From DTU032 sp964346175 (lineage in GTDB: Bacteria; Bacillota; Clostridia; Saccharofermentanales; DTU023), in assembly GCA_964346175.1 (NCBI GenBank), contig CAYFTG010000012.1, positions 1 through 45,389 on the forward strand: a stretch of 45,389 bases of DNA, read 5' to 3'. The translations under genes were made by a program, and so were the position numbers. A model generated the notes under the pieces. It had not been told where the DNA came from, did not search any database, and saw nothing but the letters and a program-made list of their open reading frames with translations. Shown here in pieces: positions 18,093-25,728 of this stretch. Position 1 is the stretch's first letter. Each line of letters begins with the position of its first letter.

Positions 18093-19252
18093 AAAATTCT
18101 TCAGCTAGAAATAAGAGAGAAGAGCTATTACTGGCTCAAGCCTTTTTGCTTGCTGCCAATAAATGCAAAATATCTCTGTCGGATAGACGTGAACTTATAA
18201 AATCAGTGGGTACTTTGCAGAGTTTACTTGAATCAGATGCTTTCTCTAAATGTAACAGCACAAGTTCTCTACGTGAGGATGTCCTCATAAATTTTCAAAT
18301 ATCTTACCGCGGCAGTTACAAACGTTTGCAAATCGAGTTGAGCGATTATCCCGCAGATATCACGGTCAAGCTCTGTAACGACAAAGACTTTCCTAATCGC
18401 TTAAAGATGATTGATTCCTGCCCTTGCCTTCTCTTTGGCTTGGGGAACAATTGGGATATTCTAAACGCAAGTAAGCAAGTAGCGGTCGTCGGCAGTCGCA
18501 CTCCAAGCCACTATGGGATGGAAGTGACCCGTTACCTTATTTCCGATCTGGCACAAGCCGGTGTTGTTGTCATTTCCGGAGGGGCAGTCGGCATAGACAG
18601 CCTAGCTCATCGACACACTTTAAAAGCAGGGGGCAAGACTTGTGCCGTACTTGGTTCGGGGCTGAACAAGCCATATCCAACTAGCAATAAAAAACTATTT
18701 GCCGAAATCTGCCTTAACGGCGGTCAGGTTATTTCCGAATTCTTGCTGGACACGCCGCCCAAAAAACAAAATTTTCCACAACGCAATCGCCTTATAGCCG
18801 CGCTGGCGGATGCTCTAATAGTAACTGAGGCCGGGGAGAAGAGTGGGACGCTTATCACCGCTGATTTTGCTGCAGACTATGGTCGTGATGTGTATGCTGT
18901 ACCGGGATCAATCTTCTCCGGGCGGAGTCGCTCCTGCCATCAGCTGATCAAGGAGGGAGCCTTCCTTTTGCAAAGCGCATCAGATCTGGAACTCTTGCAG
19001 CAAAGGCAGATTGAATTTCCTTTATCCTTTGAAGCAGCTGAAGCAAGCAAGAACAAAACGGAATTCACAGACGAAGAACGCGTAGTTATACAATGTTTAG
19101 CGATTGCTCCTGCCAGCCTCACAGATCTTAGTCGCAAGAGTGAACTGCCGGTAGAGCGGCTTGCTCTGATTTTGGCTCATTTGCAGAAAGATGGTTTTGT
19201 CGATCGGGCACGCGGACTGTATACTACACGTGTCTCCGGTTATAGGTTTTGA
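18089..19252 (+). CDS. dprA: DNA processing protein DprA/Smf
   Basis: Loads RecA onto incoming single-stranded DNA during transformation. 387 residues from the TTG at 18089, which overlaps the comM stop (TTGA), with AGGAG at 18074-18078. No in-frame ATG lies near the expected N-terminus. The Rossmann-like core is clear: VAVVGSRTPSHYGMEV, VVISGGAVGIDSLAH, AVLGSGLNKPYP, FPQRNRLIAALADALIVTEA, KSGTLITADFAADYGRDVYA. The C-terminal part (about 330-385) resembles the winged-helix DprA_WH module. Confidence 0.94.
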   Translation: MKNSSARNKREELLLAQAFLLAANKCKISLSDRRELIKSVGTLQSLLESDAFSKCNSTSSLREDVLINFQISYRGSYKRLQIELSDYPADITVKLCNDKDFPNRLKMIDSCPCLLFGLGNNWDILNASKQVAVVGSRTPSHYGMEVTRYLISDLAQAGVVVISGGAVGIDSLAHRHTLKAGGKTCAVLGSGLNKPYPTSNKKLFAEICLNGGQVISEFLLDTPPKKQNFPQRNRLIAALADALIVTEAGEKSGTLITADFAADYGRDVYAVPGSIFSGRSRSCHQLIKEGAFLLQSASDLELLQQRQIEFPLSFEAAEASKNKTEFTDEERVVIQCLAIAPASLTDLSRKSELPVERLALILAHLQKDGFVDRARGLYTTRVSGYRF

Positions 19253-19278
19253 CAAAAGGCCTTCGGATAATGTATATA
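19249..19278 (+). promoter_or_regulatory. Putative sigma-70 promoter for topA and downstream genes
   Basis: TTGACA at 19249-19254 overlaps the dprA stop codon, and TATATA at 19273-19278 follows after 18 bases. The topA ATG lies 53 bases further on. This would allow topA and the genes after it to be expressed separately from comM-dprA. Confidence 0.55.
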
Positions 19279-19330
19279 TGTTAAACCATAGCGCTAGTAG
19301 GCGCCTTATTAGATTGTGGAAAGAAAATAT

Positions 19331-21526
19331 ATGAGTAAATCTTTAGTAATAGTAGAATCTCCGGCGAAAGCTAAAACTATCGCTCGCTATCTGGGCGACG
19401 ATTATATCCTACGTTCTTCTGTCGGGCATATCCGTGACCTGCCTTCAGGTACGATCGGTGTAAATGTAAATAATGGCTTCAAGCCTCTTTACATTAATAT
19501 GCCGGGTAAGGAGAAGATCGTTCGCGACCTCAAAACGCAGGCAGAAAAAGCCGATAAAGTGCTTCTGGCAACTGACCCTGATAGAGAAGGTGAAGCTATT
19601 GCACGTCATTTAGCTCATATTCTGGATCTCGACCCCGGTGATGATATTCGAATTTCTTTTAACGAGATTACTGCCGGATCAGTTAAAGAGGCGGTGGAAA
19701 ATCCACGACCGCTTGACATGGATTTGTTCTATGCGCAGCAAGCTAGACGCATCTTGGACCGTCTTGTCGGTTATGAGCTGAGCCCTCTACTCTGGCAGAA
19801 AATCCGCAAAGGCTTGTCTGCCGGACGCGTGCAATCCGTCGCCACGCGCCTGATTGTCCTACGAGAACGTGAGATAGATGCCTTTGTACCGGAAGAGTAT
19901 TGGTTGCTTTCCGCTTATCTACGTCGTGAAGCAAAAGAAAAGGAATTTTTCTCTCGTTATCATGGTGAGATGGTGGAGGGTAAAGTCAAAGCTCATCGTC
20001 CCGGATCACATGAAGAAGTCAGCGAACTGATCAAGGATATAAAGTCCCATGATTTCATCGTTGATAATGTAAAAAAGGGAACACGCCAACGTCGTCCTTA
20101 CGCTCCTTACACAACCAGCACACTGCAGCAGGATGCTTCGCGTGTCCTCGGCTTTACTGCCAAACGCACGATGCGTGCGGCCCAGCAGCTTTATGAGGGC
20201 GTCGAGCTGGGAGCCGGAGGACAAACATCTCTTATTACTTATATTCGAACCGACTCAGTGCGCGTATCGAAAGCGTCGGTCGATTCTGCACGTGACTATA
20301 TCAAAGCTAAACATGGCGCTGATTATCTGCCGGATAAAGCGCCCTATTACAAGAACAAGAAAGCAGCTCAGGATGCACACGAAGCGATCCGACCTTCACA
20401 TTTTGATAAGTCTCCGGAGGAAGTACAGGATTATCTGACGCGTGATCAATTCAAACTCTACGAACTAATTTGGAATCGCTTTATTTCTTCTCAGATGAAA
20501 CCCGCCCGCTATTCCACCTTACGGGTAGACATATTGGCAGGAACACATTTGTTTCGCAGCAATGGCGAAATTCTTTTATTCCCGGGATGGCTCTTACAGA
20601 CGGGAGCTTTGGATTTACCTTCGCAAACAAAGAAGGATGAGGACGACGTCGTCACGATGGATATGCCTGAACTGAAAGAAGGTATGAAACTTCTTTTAGA
20701 TCGACTCGAGCCGGAGCAGAAGTTTACTCAGCCGCCCGGACGCTATACTGAAGCTTCATTGATCAAAGAACTGGAAAGCCTTGGTATCGGCAGACCGTCA
20801 ACTTACGCGCCAACCATTTCCACAATTCAAGACCGACAATATGTCGAGCGGGAAGGCAGAACACTTTTTCCTACAGATTTGGGTGTCTTAGTAACCGAAC
20901 TCCTGGAGGAAAATTTCCGCAATATCGTAGATACCGACTTTACGGCCCAGATGGAAGATAAGCTTGACGCTGTCGAAGCAGGTAAAGAAGACTGGGTAAA
21001 GGTCCTTTCCGACTTCTATGGACCCTTCCATGAGCAAATCGAAACAGCCAAAACTTCAATCGAAAAAATAGAGATTCCGGATGAACCAACCGGACGCAGC
21101 TGTCCTGAATGTAAAGAAGGGGAGCTAGTGATCCGTATGGGACGCTACGGTAAGTTTATTGCCTGCGATCGCTATCCGGATTGCAAATATACCGAGACGA
21201 TCTTCGAAGAAGCTCCTGCCAAGTGTCCTTTATGCGAGTCTCAAGTAGTAATCCGAAAGAGCAAGCGTGGCCGCACCTTCTACACCTGCGACAAGTCCAA
21301 TGATAAAGAGTGTAAATTCATCGACTGGAACCTCCCCCTCGACGGGAAGAACTGCCCCGAATGTGGCAGCTATATGGTTGAGCGTAATTACCGCGGCAAG
21401 AAAAGCGAGATGTGTTCGAACAAAGAATGTCCCACTAGAAAAAAGAAATTAACAAAATCCAAAAAAGCCAAAGCTAAACCCAAAGCAGAAAAAAACAAAA
21501 AAGACGACGGCGAGGATAAAGAGTGA
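19331..21526 (+). CDS. topA: DNA topoisomerase I
   Basis: Type IA topoisomerase that relaxes negative supercoils. 731 residues. The N-terminal Toprim domain has KSLVIVESPAKAKTI and ATDPDREGEAIA; the catalytic tyrosine lies in TYIRTDS (Tyr304). Three C-terminal zinc-ribbon modules follow at about residues 590-700 (CPEC/CDRYPDC, CPLC/CDKSNDKEC, CPEC/CSNKEC) and then a lysine-rich tail. I chose the ATG at 19331, with GGAAAG seven bases upstream, over the GTG at 19316. The next gene starts four bases before its stop. Confidence 0.97.
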   Translation: MSKSLVIVESPAKAKTIARYLGDDYILRSSVGHIRDLPSGTIGVNVNNGFKPLYINMPGKEKIVRDLKTQAEKADKVLLATDPDREGEAIARHLAHILDLDPGDDIRISFNEITAGSVKEAVENPRPLDMDLFYAQQARRILDRLVGYELSPLLWQKIRKGLSAGRVQSVATRLIVLREREIDAFVPEEYWLLSAYLRREAKEKEFFSRYHGEMVEGKVKAHRPGSHEEVSELIKDIKSHDFIVDNVKKGTRQRRPYAPYTTSTLQQDASRVLGFTAKRTMRAAQQLYEGVELGAGGQTSLITYIRTDSVRVSKASVDSARDYIKAKHGADYLPDKAPYYKNKKAAQDAHEAIRPSHFDKSPEEVQDYLTRDQFKLYELIWNRFISSQMKPARYSTLRVDILAGTHLFRSNGEILLFPGWLLQTGALDLPSQTKKDEDDVVTMDMPELKEGMKLLLDRLEPEQKFTQPPGRYTEASLIKELESLGIGRPSTYAPTISTIQDRQYVEREGRTLFPTDLGVLVTELLEENFRNIVDTDFTAQMEDKLDAVEAGKEDWVKVLSDFYGPFHEQIETAKTSIEKIEIPDEPTGRSCPECKEGELVIRMGRYGKFIACDRYPDCKYTETIFEEAPAKCPLCESQVVIRKSKRGRTFYTCDKSNDKECKFIDWNLPLDGKNCPECGSYMVERNYRGKKSEMCSNKECPTRKKKLTKSKKAKAKPKAEKNKKDDGEDKE

Positions 21527-23955
21527 TAGATGTTCGAGTTATAGGGGCCGGTTTAGCGGGCTCTGAAGCTGCTCTACAACTGAGCCGCTTTGGACTCAAT
21601 GTTGAACTGATCGACATGAAACCGAAGAAAAAAAGCCCTGCACATACAATGAACGATCTGGCGGAACTGGTCTGTTCCAACTCGCTTAAATCCGAAGAAG
21701 AGACGACAGCTTCGGGTCTTCTGAAACTGGAGTTAATTAACTTGGGCTCGGAATTGCTGCAAATTGCAGATTCGGTTCGAGTGCCGGCAGGCAGCGCCTT
21801 AGCAGTTGATCGGGAAGTTTTTGCTCAGAAAGTAACAGAAAAAATCAAAGCCAATCCTTTGATTCATTTCCGCACCGAAGAAGTGCAGCAATTGCCGCAG
21901 GACGATATCGTGAGCATTGTGGCAACAGGACCTTTGACTGCGGATGCGCTGAGTCAGGATGTCGAAAAATTTAGCGGAGAAGAAAATTTACATTTTTTTG
22001 ATGCCATTGCTCCAATTGTAGACTTGGACTCACTGGATCCGGACAAGTATTATCGCGCCTCTCGTTACGATAAAGGAGATGACGATTACATCAATTGCCC
22101 CTTAAACAAAGATGAATATTTGCAGTTTCGGCAGGCACTAGTTGAAGCGCAATGCGCAGCGGTCAGAGATTTTGACGACATTCTTTTTGCTGACTGTCAG
22201 CCGATAGAAGAACTAGCTCGACGCGGTGAAGATACCATGCGTTATGGCCCGCTTCGTCCCAAAGGTCTGCGAGATCCGAGCAGCGGAGAGACGCCATATG
22301 CAGTATTGCAGTTGCGGCAAGAGAACACAGAGGGCAGCATGTACTCCTTGGTCGGCTGCCAGACACGTTTGGCTTTCTCAGAGCAAAAACGCGTGTTCAG
22401 CTTGATTCCCGCACTAGCACAGGCTGAATTCTTGCGCTATGGCATCATGCATCGCAATACCTACATCAAGGCGCCGACAGTTTTGAATTTAGGCTTTTCT
22501 ACAAAGAAAAACTCTAGACTCTATTTCGCAGGACAGATCTCCGGCGTGGAGGGCTACGTTGAATCGATAGCTTCCGGTCTAATGGCGGCGCACCAGGCTG
22601 CGGCGCAAATTCTCGGGTACGATAGAGAAAAAGCATTGACTCTACTCCCGGCAGCTGAGACTATCAGCGGTGCCTTGGCCCGTTACATCGTTTATGCAGA
22701 ACCCAAAAAATTCCAACCGATGAATGCCAATTTCGGACTCTTGCCGCTAGCACAGGATCTTCGGATCAAGAAGGCAGAGCGCGGAGCATACAGGCGTGAA
22801 CGCTCCGTGGAAGCTTTAAAAGAGACCGTTGCAGCAATTAACTGCCTTGCCGAGGCAGGAAGGTTTTCTCGCTCAACCTCTGCTTATTACTACGATCTAC
22901 CGGAAGAATTGATCGCAGAGGAGCCCAGCAAGCAGAGAGATCATTCGCGTCTTCTGGTCTTTGCAAACGGAGAAGACTTGCAACATAAACAATTTTACGA
23001 TCTGCCGGGTTATCTAGAACCGGGTGACTTGTTAGTTATGAACGATACACGTGTGTTGCCGGCCCGTTTATTTGGCGAGAGAATTGCAACCGGAGCCAGG
23101 ATCGAGTGTCTACTCATCAGGCAGACTGACAGCGAAGGTCCGACCTGGGATGTTTTGGCCAAACCTGCCAGGCGCTGTCAACCGGGCGATCGCATAGTCT
23201 TTAGTGAAGGCGAGTTGGAAGCTGAAGTTGTAAAAAGCCTGCCCGATGGAGGTAGAAGGCTGCGCTTCATTTGTTCTGAACCCTTTGACCAAGTGATAGA
23301 TCGCCTTGGCGTAATGCCGCTACCACCATATATCCATAAGGATCTGGAAGATCCCGAGCGTTATCAAACGGTGTACGCAATAAACAGAGGCTCTGTGGCG
23401 GCACCGACGGCGGGCTTACACTTCACGGATGACTTGCTACAAGAACTCCGGGAAAAGGGTGTTGAACAAAGTACCCTAACTTTGCATGTGGGCATCGGGA
23501 CTTTTAGACCGGTGAAAAGCGCTACAATCTCGGAACATCAGATGCACTCCGAACAGTACTTGTTTTCCCAAGAAACGGCTGACGCAATTATGGCCGCAAA
23601 AAGAAGAGGAGGCCGTGTTATCGCTGTAGGGACGACCTCTTTGCGTGTGCTTGAGGCTGTTGCTCGCAATCAGTGCTATCCGGAACAGGGATCCTTGCGT
23701 GCAGAGTACGGCGAGACTGATATTTTTATCTATCCTTCGTATCGCTTCCGACTGATCGACGGCCTGATTACAAATTTCCACCTGCCGGAATCAACTTTGT
23801 TTATGTTGGTATCGGCCTTGATGGGTAGGGAAGAGATGCTGGAGGTTTATCAGGAGGCGATTGCAAAGAAGTATCGCTTTTTTAGCTTTGGCGATGCGAT
23901 GTTATTATTACCGCAAGGCTTGAGAAGAAATGAGCAAGCCGGAGAGGATCAGTAA
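21523..23955 (+). CDS. trmFO-queA: TrmFO-QueA fusion: tRNA U54 methyltransferase plus queuosine ribosyltransferase-isomerase
   Basis: One uninterrupted 810-codon frame encodes two complete enzymes. Residues 1 to about 448 are TrmFO, the FAD- and methylenetetrahydrofolate-dependent enzyme that makes 5-methyluridine 54: FAD motif VIGAGLAGSEAALQL, AELVCSNSLKSEE with Cys51, DCQPIEELARRGEDTMRYGP with Cys225 (matching the two catalytic cysteines of Bacillus TrmFO), and FAGQISGVEGYVESIASG. Residues from about 452 to 800 are QueA, which transfers the ribosyl part of S-adenosylmethionine to preQ1-tRNA: YYYDLPEELIAEEP, GDLLVMNDTRVLPARL, GSVAAPTAGLHFT, LHVGIGTFRPVK, NFHLPESTLF and FFSFGDAMLL. There is almost no linker. 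No in-frame ATG lies at the junction (the next Met is 506), so QueA has no obvious start of its own. tgt follows six bases later. Confidence 0.95.
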   Translation: MIDVRVIGAGLAGSEAALQLSRFGLNVELIDMKPKKKSPAHTMNDLAELVCSNSLKSEEETTASGLLKLELINLGSELLQIADSVRVPAGSALAVDREVFAQKVTEKIKANPLIHFRTEEVQQLPQDDIVSIVATGPLTADALSQDVEKFSGEENLHFFDAIAPIVDLDSLDPDKYYRASRYDKGDDDYINCPLNKDEYLQFRQALVEAQCAAVRDFDDILFADCQPIEELARRGEDTMRYGPLRPKGLRDPSSGETPYAVLQLRQENTEGSMYSLVGCQTRLAFSEQKRVFSLIPALAQAEFLRYGIMHRNTYIKAPTVLNLGFSTKKNSRLYFAGQISGVEGYVESIASGLMAAHQAAAQILGYDREKALTLLPAAETISGALARYIVYAEPKKFQPMNANFGLLPLAQDLRIKKAERGAYRRERSVEALKETVAAINCLAEAGRFSRSTSAYYYDLPEELIAEEPSKQRDHSRLLVFANGEDLQHKQFYDLPGYLEPGDLLVMNDTRVLPARLFGERIATGARIECLLIRQTDSEGPTWDVLAKPARRCQPGDRIVFSEGELEAEVVKSLPDGGRRLRFICSEPFDQVIDRLGVMPLPPYIHKDLEDPERYQTVYAINRGSVAAPTAGLHFTDDLLQELREKGVEQSTLTLHVGIGTFRPVKSATISEHQMHSEQYLFSQETADAIMAAKRRGGRVIAVGTTSLRVLEAVARNQCYPEQGSLRAEYGETDIFIYPSYRFRLIDGLITNFHLPESTLFMLVSALMGREEMLEVYQEAIAKKYRFFSFGDAMLLLPQGLRRNEQAGEDQ

Positions 23956-23961
23956 ATTACT

Positions 23962-25071
23962 ATGCCTGCTGTTACATACGAACTCTTACACGAATGTCGT
24001 CGGAGCGGTGCTCGTTATGGACGCCTGACTACACCACACGGCAGCTTTGAGACGCCGATATTCATGCCTGTCGGTACGCAGGCTACTGTAAAAGCTATGT
24101 CTCCCGATGAATTGAAAGAGATTGACACGGAAATCATTCTCGGCAATACCTACCATCTATGGATGCGCCCCGGAATGGAGGTCATTGAGGCCGCAGGAGG
24201 TCTGCATTCATTCATGAATTGGGATTTACCTATTCTCACTGATAGCGGTGGCTTTCAGGTTTTCTCTCTGGCCAAGCCCAAAGATATCACTGAAGACGGC
24301 GTCAGCTTTTCATCACATATTGACGGTTCCAAGCATTTCTTGACCCCTGAATTATCAATTGATATACAGCAAACGTTGGGATCCGATATCATGATGCAAT
24401 TGGATGAGTGTACTCCTTGGCCTGCGACTTATGAGTATTCGAAGAATTCGTTGGAACGTACGACTAGATGGCTGGAACGTGCCATAGATGTCTGGGAAAA
24501 GCCTGACAAACAGGCACTTTTTGGCATCGTTCAAGGCGGGATGTATGCAGATTTGCGAGTGCAAAGCGCCCAGGAAATAACATCTTTCGACTTGCCCGGC
24601 TTCGGCATTGGTGGATTGTCAGTCGGCGAACCGATGGAGCTGATGCTGGAGATGCTGGATGCCATAAAGGACGTCATGCCGCAAGAAAAACCGCGCTACC
24701 TGATGGGAGTAGGAACACCGACCTATATGGTCGAGTCCGTTTTGCGCGGGGTGGATATGTTTGACTGCGTTTATCCCACTAGAGTCGGGCGCAATGGCAC
24801 TGCGATTACAAGCAAGGGGCGCGTTGTCATCCGCAACGCTGTCTACTCCAAGGACTTTAGGCCGATCGACCCGGACTGCAAATGTTATGTCTGCAAAAAC
24901 TACACAAGAGCATATCTGCGCCATTTAATTAAAGCGAATGAGATTTTGGGGATGAGGCTCTTGTCTTGGCATAACCTGTATTATCTGATTGACTTGATGA
25001 AAAAAGCCCGTCAGGCCATCCAAGCTGATGAATATCCGGAATTTTTAAAAGAATTTTATAATTATAGGTGA
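23962..25071 (+). CDS. tgt: tRNA-guanine transglycosylase
   Basis: Exchanges guanine 34 for preQ1 in tRNAs with GUN anticodons, the step just before QueA, so it works on the same substrate as the QueA half of the upstream gene. 369 residues. Landmarks are FMPVGTQATVKAMSP, LTDSGGFQVFSL, FGIVQGGMYADLR, the active-site segment FDCVYPTRVGRNGTA, and the zinc site CKCYVCKNYTRAYLRHL with a later His (LLSWHN). The ATG at 23962 is preceded by GGAGAGG within the end of the fusion gene, so translation is probably coupled. Confidence 0.97.
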   Translation: MPAVTYELLHECRRSGARYGRLTTPHGSFETPIFMPVGTQATVKAMSPDELKEIDTEIILGNTYHLWMRPGMEVIEAAGGLHSFMNWDLPILTDSGGFQVFSLAKPKDITEDGVSFSSHIDGSKHFLTPELSIDIQQTLGSDIMMQLDECTPWPATYEYSKNSLERTTRWLERAIDVWEKPDKQALFGIVQGGMYADLRVQSAQEITSFDLPGFGIGGLSVGEPMELMLEMLDAIKDVMPQEKPRYLMGVGTPTYMVESVLRGVDMFDCVYPTRVGRNGTAITSKGRVVIRNAVYSKDFRPIDPDCKCYVCKNYTRAYLRHLIKANEILGMRLLSWHNLYYLIDLMKKARQAIQADEYPEFLKEFYNYR

Positions 25072-25168
25072 TTTGTGGTACACTCTAGCAGGTAAGTATT
25101 TAATTTATAATCTTACAAATAAGTCAAATTAATTAGCTAAAAAAGCTAAGATCTTACGGAGGATCATA

Positions 25169-25537
25169 ATGAATCTATTTTATAATCTTGTTCCCACATA
25201 TCTGCTTGCTGCCGCAGGCGCTGCAGAGGGCGAAGCAGGCGGTGCCAAGGGCATGTTGGCCATGTTGCTGCCGTTTGCTTTAATTATCGGCTTCATGTAC
25301 TTTTTCTCAATCCGTCCACAGAAGAAGAAGGAAAAAGAACTGAAAGCTAAGCTAGAAGCGATGCGTCCCGGCGACAGAGTCATGACCATCGGCGGCATCA
25401 TTGGCCGTGTTGCAAATATTACTGGTGACGAAGTTACAATTTACACCAGCGTCTCGAACACCATGATGACATTTAAGAAAAATGCTATCAGCGTTGTTTT
25501 GGCACCGACGGATAGTTTCGACGAAAGTGGAGACTAA
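25169..25537 (+). CDS. yajC: YajC, Sec translocon accessory protein
   Basis: Small single-span membrane protein associated with SecDF-YidC. 122 residues. The segment at about 26-47 (MLAMLLPFALIIGFMYFF) is followed by SIRPQKKKEKE and RPGDRVMTIGGIIGRV, the standard YajC sequence. A good site (ACGGAGG, spacing about 6) precedes the ATG. The 97-base gap after tgt contains TATAAT (25106-25111), but I see no paired -35, so I do not claim a promoter. Confidence 0.94.
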   Translation: MNLFYNLVPTYLLAAAGAAEGEAGGAKGMLAMLLPFALIIGFMYFFSIRPQKKKEKELKAKLEAMRPGDRVMTIGGIIGRVANITGDEVTIYTSVSNTMMTFKKNAISVVLAPTDSFDESGD

Positions 25538-25572
25538 TCTCGAATTTAAATTCCTCAGAAAGGGGCTATGTT

Positions 25573-25728
25573 GTGAAACACATTAGAACGATTATTAACC
25601 CAACAATTTCAGCCAGCGAGAGCGGCTCAGCCTGCTCTGAATGTCAAACATCCTGTCAGTCAGCTTGTAAGACTAGCTGCACTGTGGCAAATCAGCCTTG
25701 TGAACGTGAAGTGGAGGATCGTGATTGA
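25573..25728 (+). CDS. scfA: SCIFF (six cysteines in forty-five) ranthipeptide precursor
   Basis: A 51-codon gene. It starts at a GTG with AAAGGGG (25559-25565) seven bases upstream; the nearby ATG at 25568 meets a stop after two codons. The peptide has the SCIFF layout: leader MKHIRTIINPTISA, then six cysteines at 21, 24, 28, 32, 36 and 43, with the near-invariant core runs CQTSCQSACKTSC and TVANQPCE. The C-terminal tail is EREVEDRD. The adjacent radical SAM enzyme is expected to install Cys-to-Thr thioether links; in the studied homologue CteA the crosslinked Thr lies in the KTSCT segment, which is present here. It overlaps the maturase start. The family is known and widespread in Clostridia, with proposed signalling roles. 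Confidence 0.95.
   Translation: MKHIRTIINPTISASESGSACSECQTSCQSACKTSCTVANQPCEREVEDRD

Noticed and set aside
25106..25111. TATAAT in the tgt-yajC gap
   Set aside because: No acceptable -35 at 15-19 bases; left as a remark only.
25133..25149. Small inverted repeat TTAGCT/AGCTAA before yajC
   Set aside because: A six-base AT-rich stem without a T-run is too weak to call a terminator or a riboswitch.
25568..25576. ATG just before the SCIFF start
   Set aside because: It is followed by TTG and a stop (ATG TTG TGA); the GTG at 25573 gives the family peptide.
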